A stretch of DNA of 64,000 nt, from NCBI GenBank assembly GCA_028554755.1, contig JAPTOF010000003.1, forward strand, positions 26,514,001 through 26,578,000, read 5' to 3'. Numbering within the stretch: position 1 is the first letter of the stretch; each line of letters starts with the position of its first letter. Shown in pieces: positions 63,101 through 64,000 of the stretch. A model generated the notes under the pieces. That model had not been told where the DNA came from. It saw nothing but the letters and a program-made list of their open reading frames with translations, and did no database searches. Origin of the DNA: Cordia subcordata. Its lineage: Eukaryota; Streptophyta; Magnoliopsida; Boraginales; Cordiaceae. Position numbers and translations under genes: made by a program.

Positions 63101-64000
63101 TCTGATATATCTAGTGAAGTATCTTTCTGAAGACCTAAGGATGTCATATCTTATTTGGCTTATTAGGTTTGGTACGCAGTTGGTGGCATGCAAAAGATTT
63201 TATTCACATGGTGATGTTATCCTTATATTTACGAACCAAAAAAAAATGTTATTCTTATTGCAAATTAAAAGATCAGCACATCAAATTTTTTATAAGGGTT
63301 GCCAACTGCCATGTTCATAGGCCTTTTGGTTGGTATGGATCATTATGTAACATGCATTTTTAAATTATTGAAATATAAAATCAAGAAATATCCTTGCTTT
63401 TCCCTTAGTCCTATCTGATATATATACTTTCATCCATCAGTTGCATCTCCAGTCAATTACTATTCTGGGCACGGATTGATAAGTGAATGTCCTAGAGTAA
63501 CATGTGATAGAAGAAGGATTAGGTTAAACTCGTAGAATTATATTAGCAACACTTGCTTTAGTATATTTAACTTCTAACACATCCATTTAAGATTTGAATG
63601 TCAAGCAATCTTAGATTCTGTGGTACCAGTCTCCATTTCCTATATTTGAGGTGTGTGGTCATATGAGGCACATGATTGTTAATATGCAAGTCAAACAGCA
63701 GCGGAGCATATCATGGAAGCGTAGATATATCATCTGCCACTTGGCAGTTTGGCTGATGATGTAACAATGATGTGCTGATGGAGTGACGCCTCTTGCAGGT
63801 CACTTTGTGGTAATTTGTGGCTATGATGCCGTTCGAGATGAGTTTGAGATTCGAGATCCAGCCAGCTCAAGGTTCTATATTAGATTTCTATCTCCTTCAT
63901 TTGTTAGATAATTAAATTGGAACTCCTGCATATGGTGAGTGGGGAAAGGGTTTTATATATACTTATAGAAGATGTTAGCATTATCATCATGCAGGCGATG
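60109..64000 (+). CDS. GC1: Guanylyl cyclase 1-like protein (Guanylate_cyc_2 family), 3' end outside window
   Basis: CDS join(60109..60276,60489..60613,61549..61660,62087..62161,62646..62734,62885..62946,63799..63871,63995..>64000), 236 codons seen; introns GT/AG and in phase. The start ATG gives MWPLYLLLNKF, as in the Arabidopsis homologue At5g05930. Conserved blocks: VPHINQLHTWDCGLACVLMV (C68), SIWTVDLAYLLKKFSVNFSY, EQLPTDLVRVNMLFQKAREA, ISSGKYIAIALVDQYKL, GHFVVICGYDAVRDEFEIRD (H212, D230). The Arabidopsis protein is reported to make cGMP in vitro. The C-H-D pattern is also that of papain-like cysteine peptidases. About 35-45 C-terminal residues are missing beyond the window. Codons outside 60109 in frame use GTG, so 60109 is the start. 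Confidence 0.92.

Overview
The window is nuclear DNA of a flowering plant, almost certainly a eudicot. It is AT-rich between genes. Its genes have many short introns with GT-AG borders, and the gene families (RABA2 GTPase, SBT4-type subtilase, PRONE RopGEF, plant guanylyl-cyclase-like protein) are plant families. Species cannot be fixed from the sequence. No prokaryotic operon, rRNA or CRISPR is present.

Layout. 1-105 (-): first 35 codons of an unrecognised gene cut by the left edge. 106-3219: intergenic, with a small retroposon and a Mutator-type MITE. 3220-3972 (-): a two-exon RABA2-type Rab GTPase. 3973-7554: intergenic, with a TA-rich microsatellite and MITEs. 7558-36281: a nest of transposable elements. 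37416-42040 (+): a ten-exon subtilase of 738 aa. 43722-44899 (+): a five-exon gene of a plant-specific serine-rich family (SIS-like), 144 aa. 46325-46789 (-): a two-exon secreted lipid-transfer-like protein, 118 aa. 48300-48640 (+): a tRNA-Pro(AGG) gene split by a MITE. 48924-52252 (-): a seven-exon RopGEF of 596 aa. 52253-58500: intergenic, with five MITEs. 60109-64000 (+): a guanylyl-cyclase-1-like gene that runs off the right edge.

The nest has three levels, each border defined by a target-site duplication (TSD). The outermost is a PIF/Harbinger DNA transposon (TSD TAA) with a Myb/SANT ORF1 and a DDE transposase ORF2, both broken. It also carries one exon of a TVP38/DedA-type membrane protein gene. 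Into it went a minus-strand Gypsy element of the Tat lineage (TSD GGCTT; two RNase H domains, 533-bp LTRs, 77-bp tandem repeats, and an antisense intron-containing gene between pol and the 3' LTR). Into its 3' LTR went a plus-strand Athila-type Gypsy element (TSD CATAG; tRNA-Asp primer site). A solo LTR of the same Athila family (TSD ATCAA) lies in its 3' internal region. All coding parts carry stops or frameshifts, many of the CGA-to-TGA or TGG-to-TGA/TAG kind expected from deamination of methylated cytosine.

Host gene order appears conserved. From memory of Arabidopsis loci, RABA2, SBT4 and SIS-like genes lie near each other around At3g46830-46880 and At5g59080-59150, while the LTP, RopGEF and guanylyl-cyclase genes match At5g05960, At5g05940 and At5g05930. 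The genes are independent loci, not one pathway. The common themes are secretion and cell wall (subtilase, LTP) and polarised trafficking and Rho signalling (RABA2, RopGEF).
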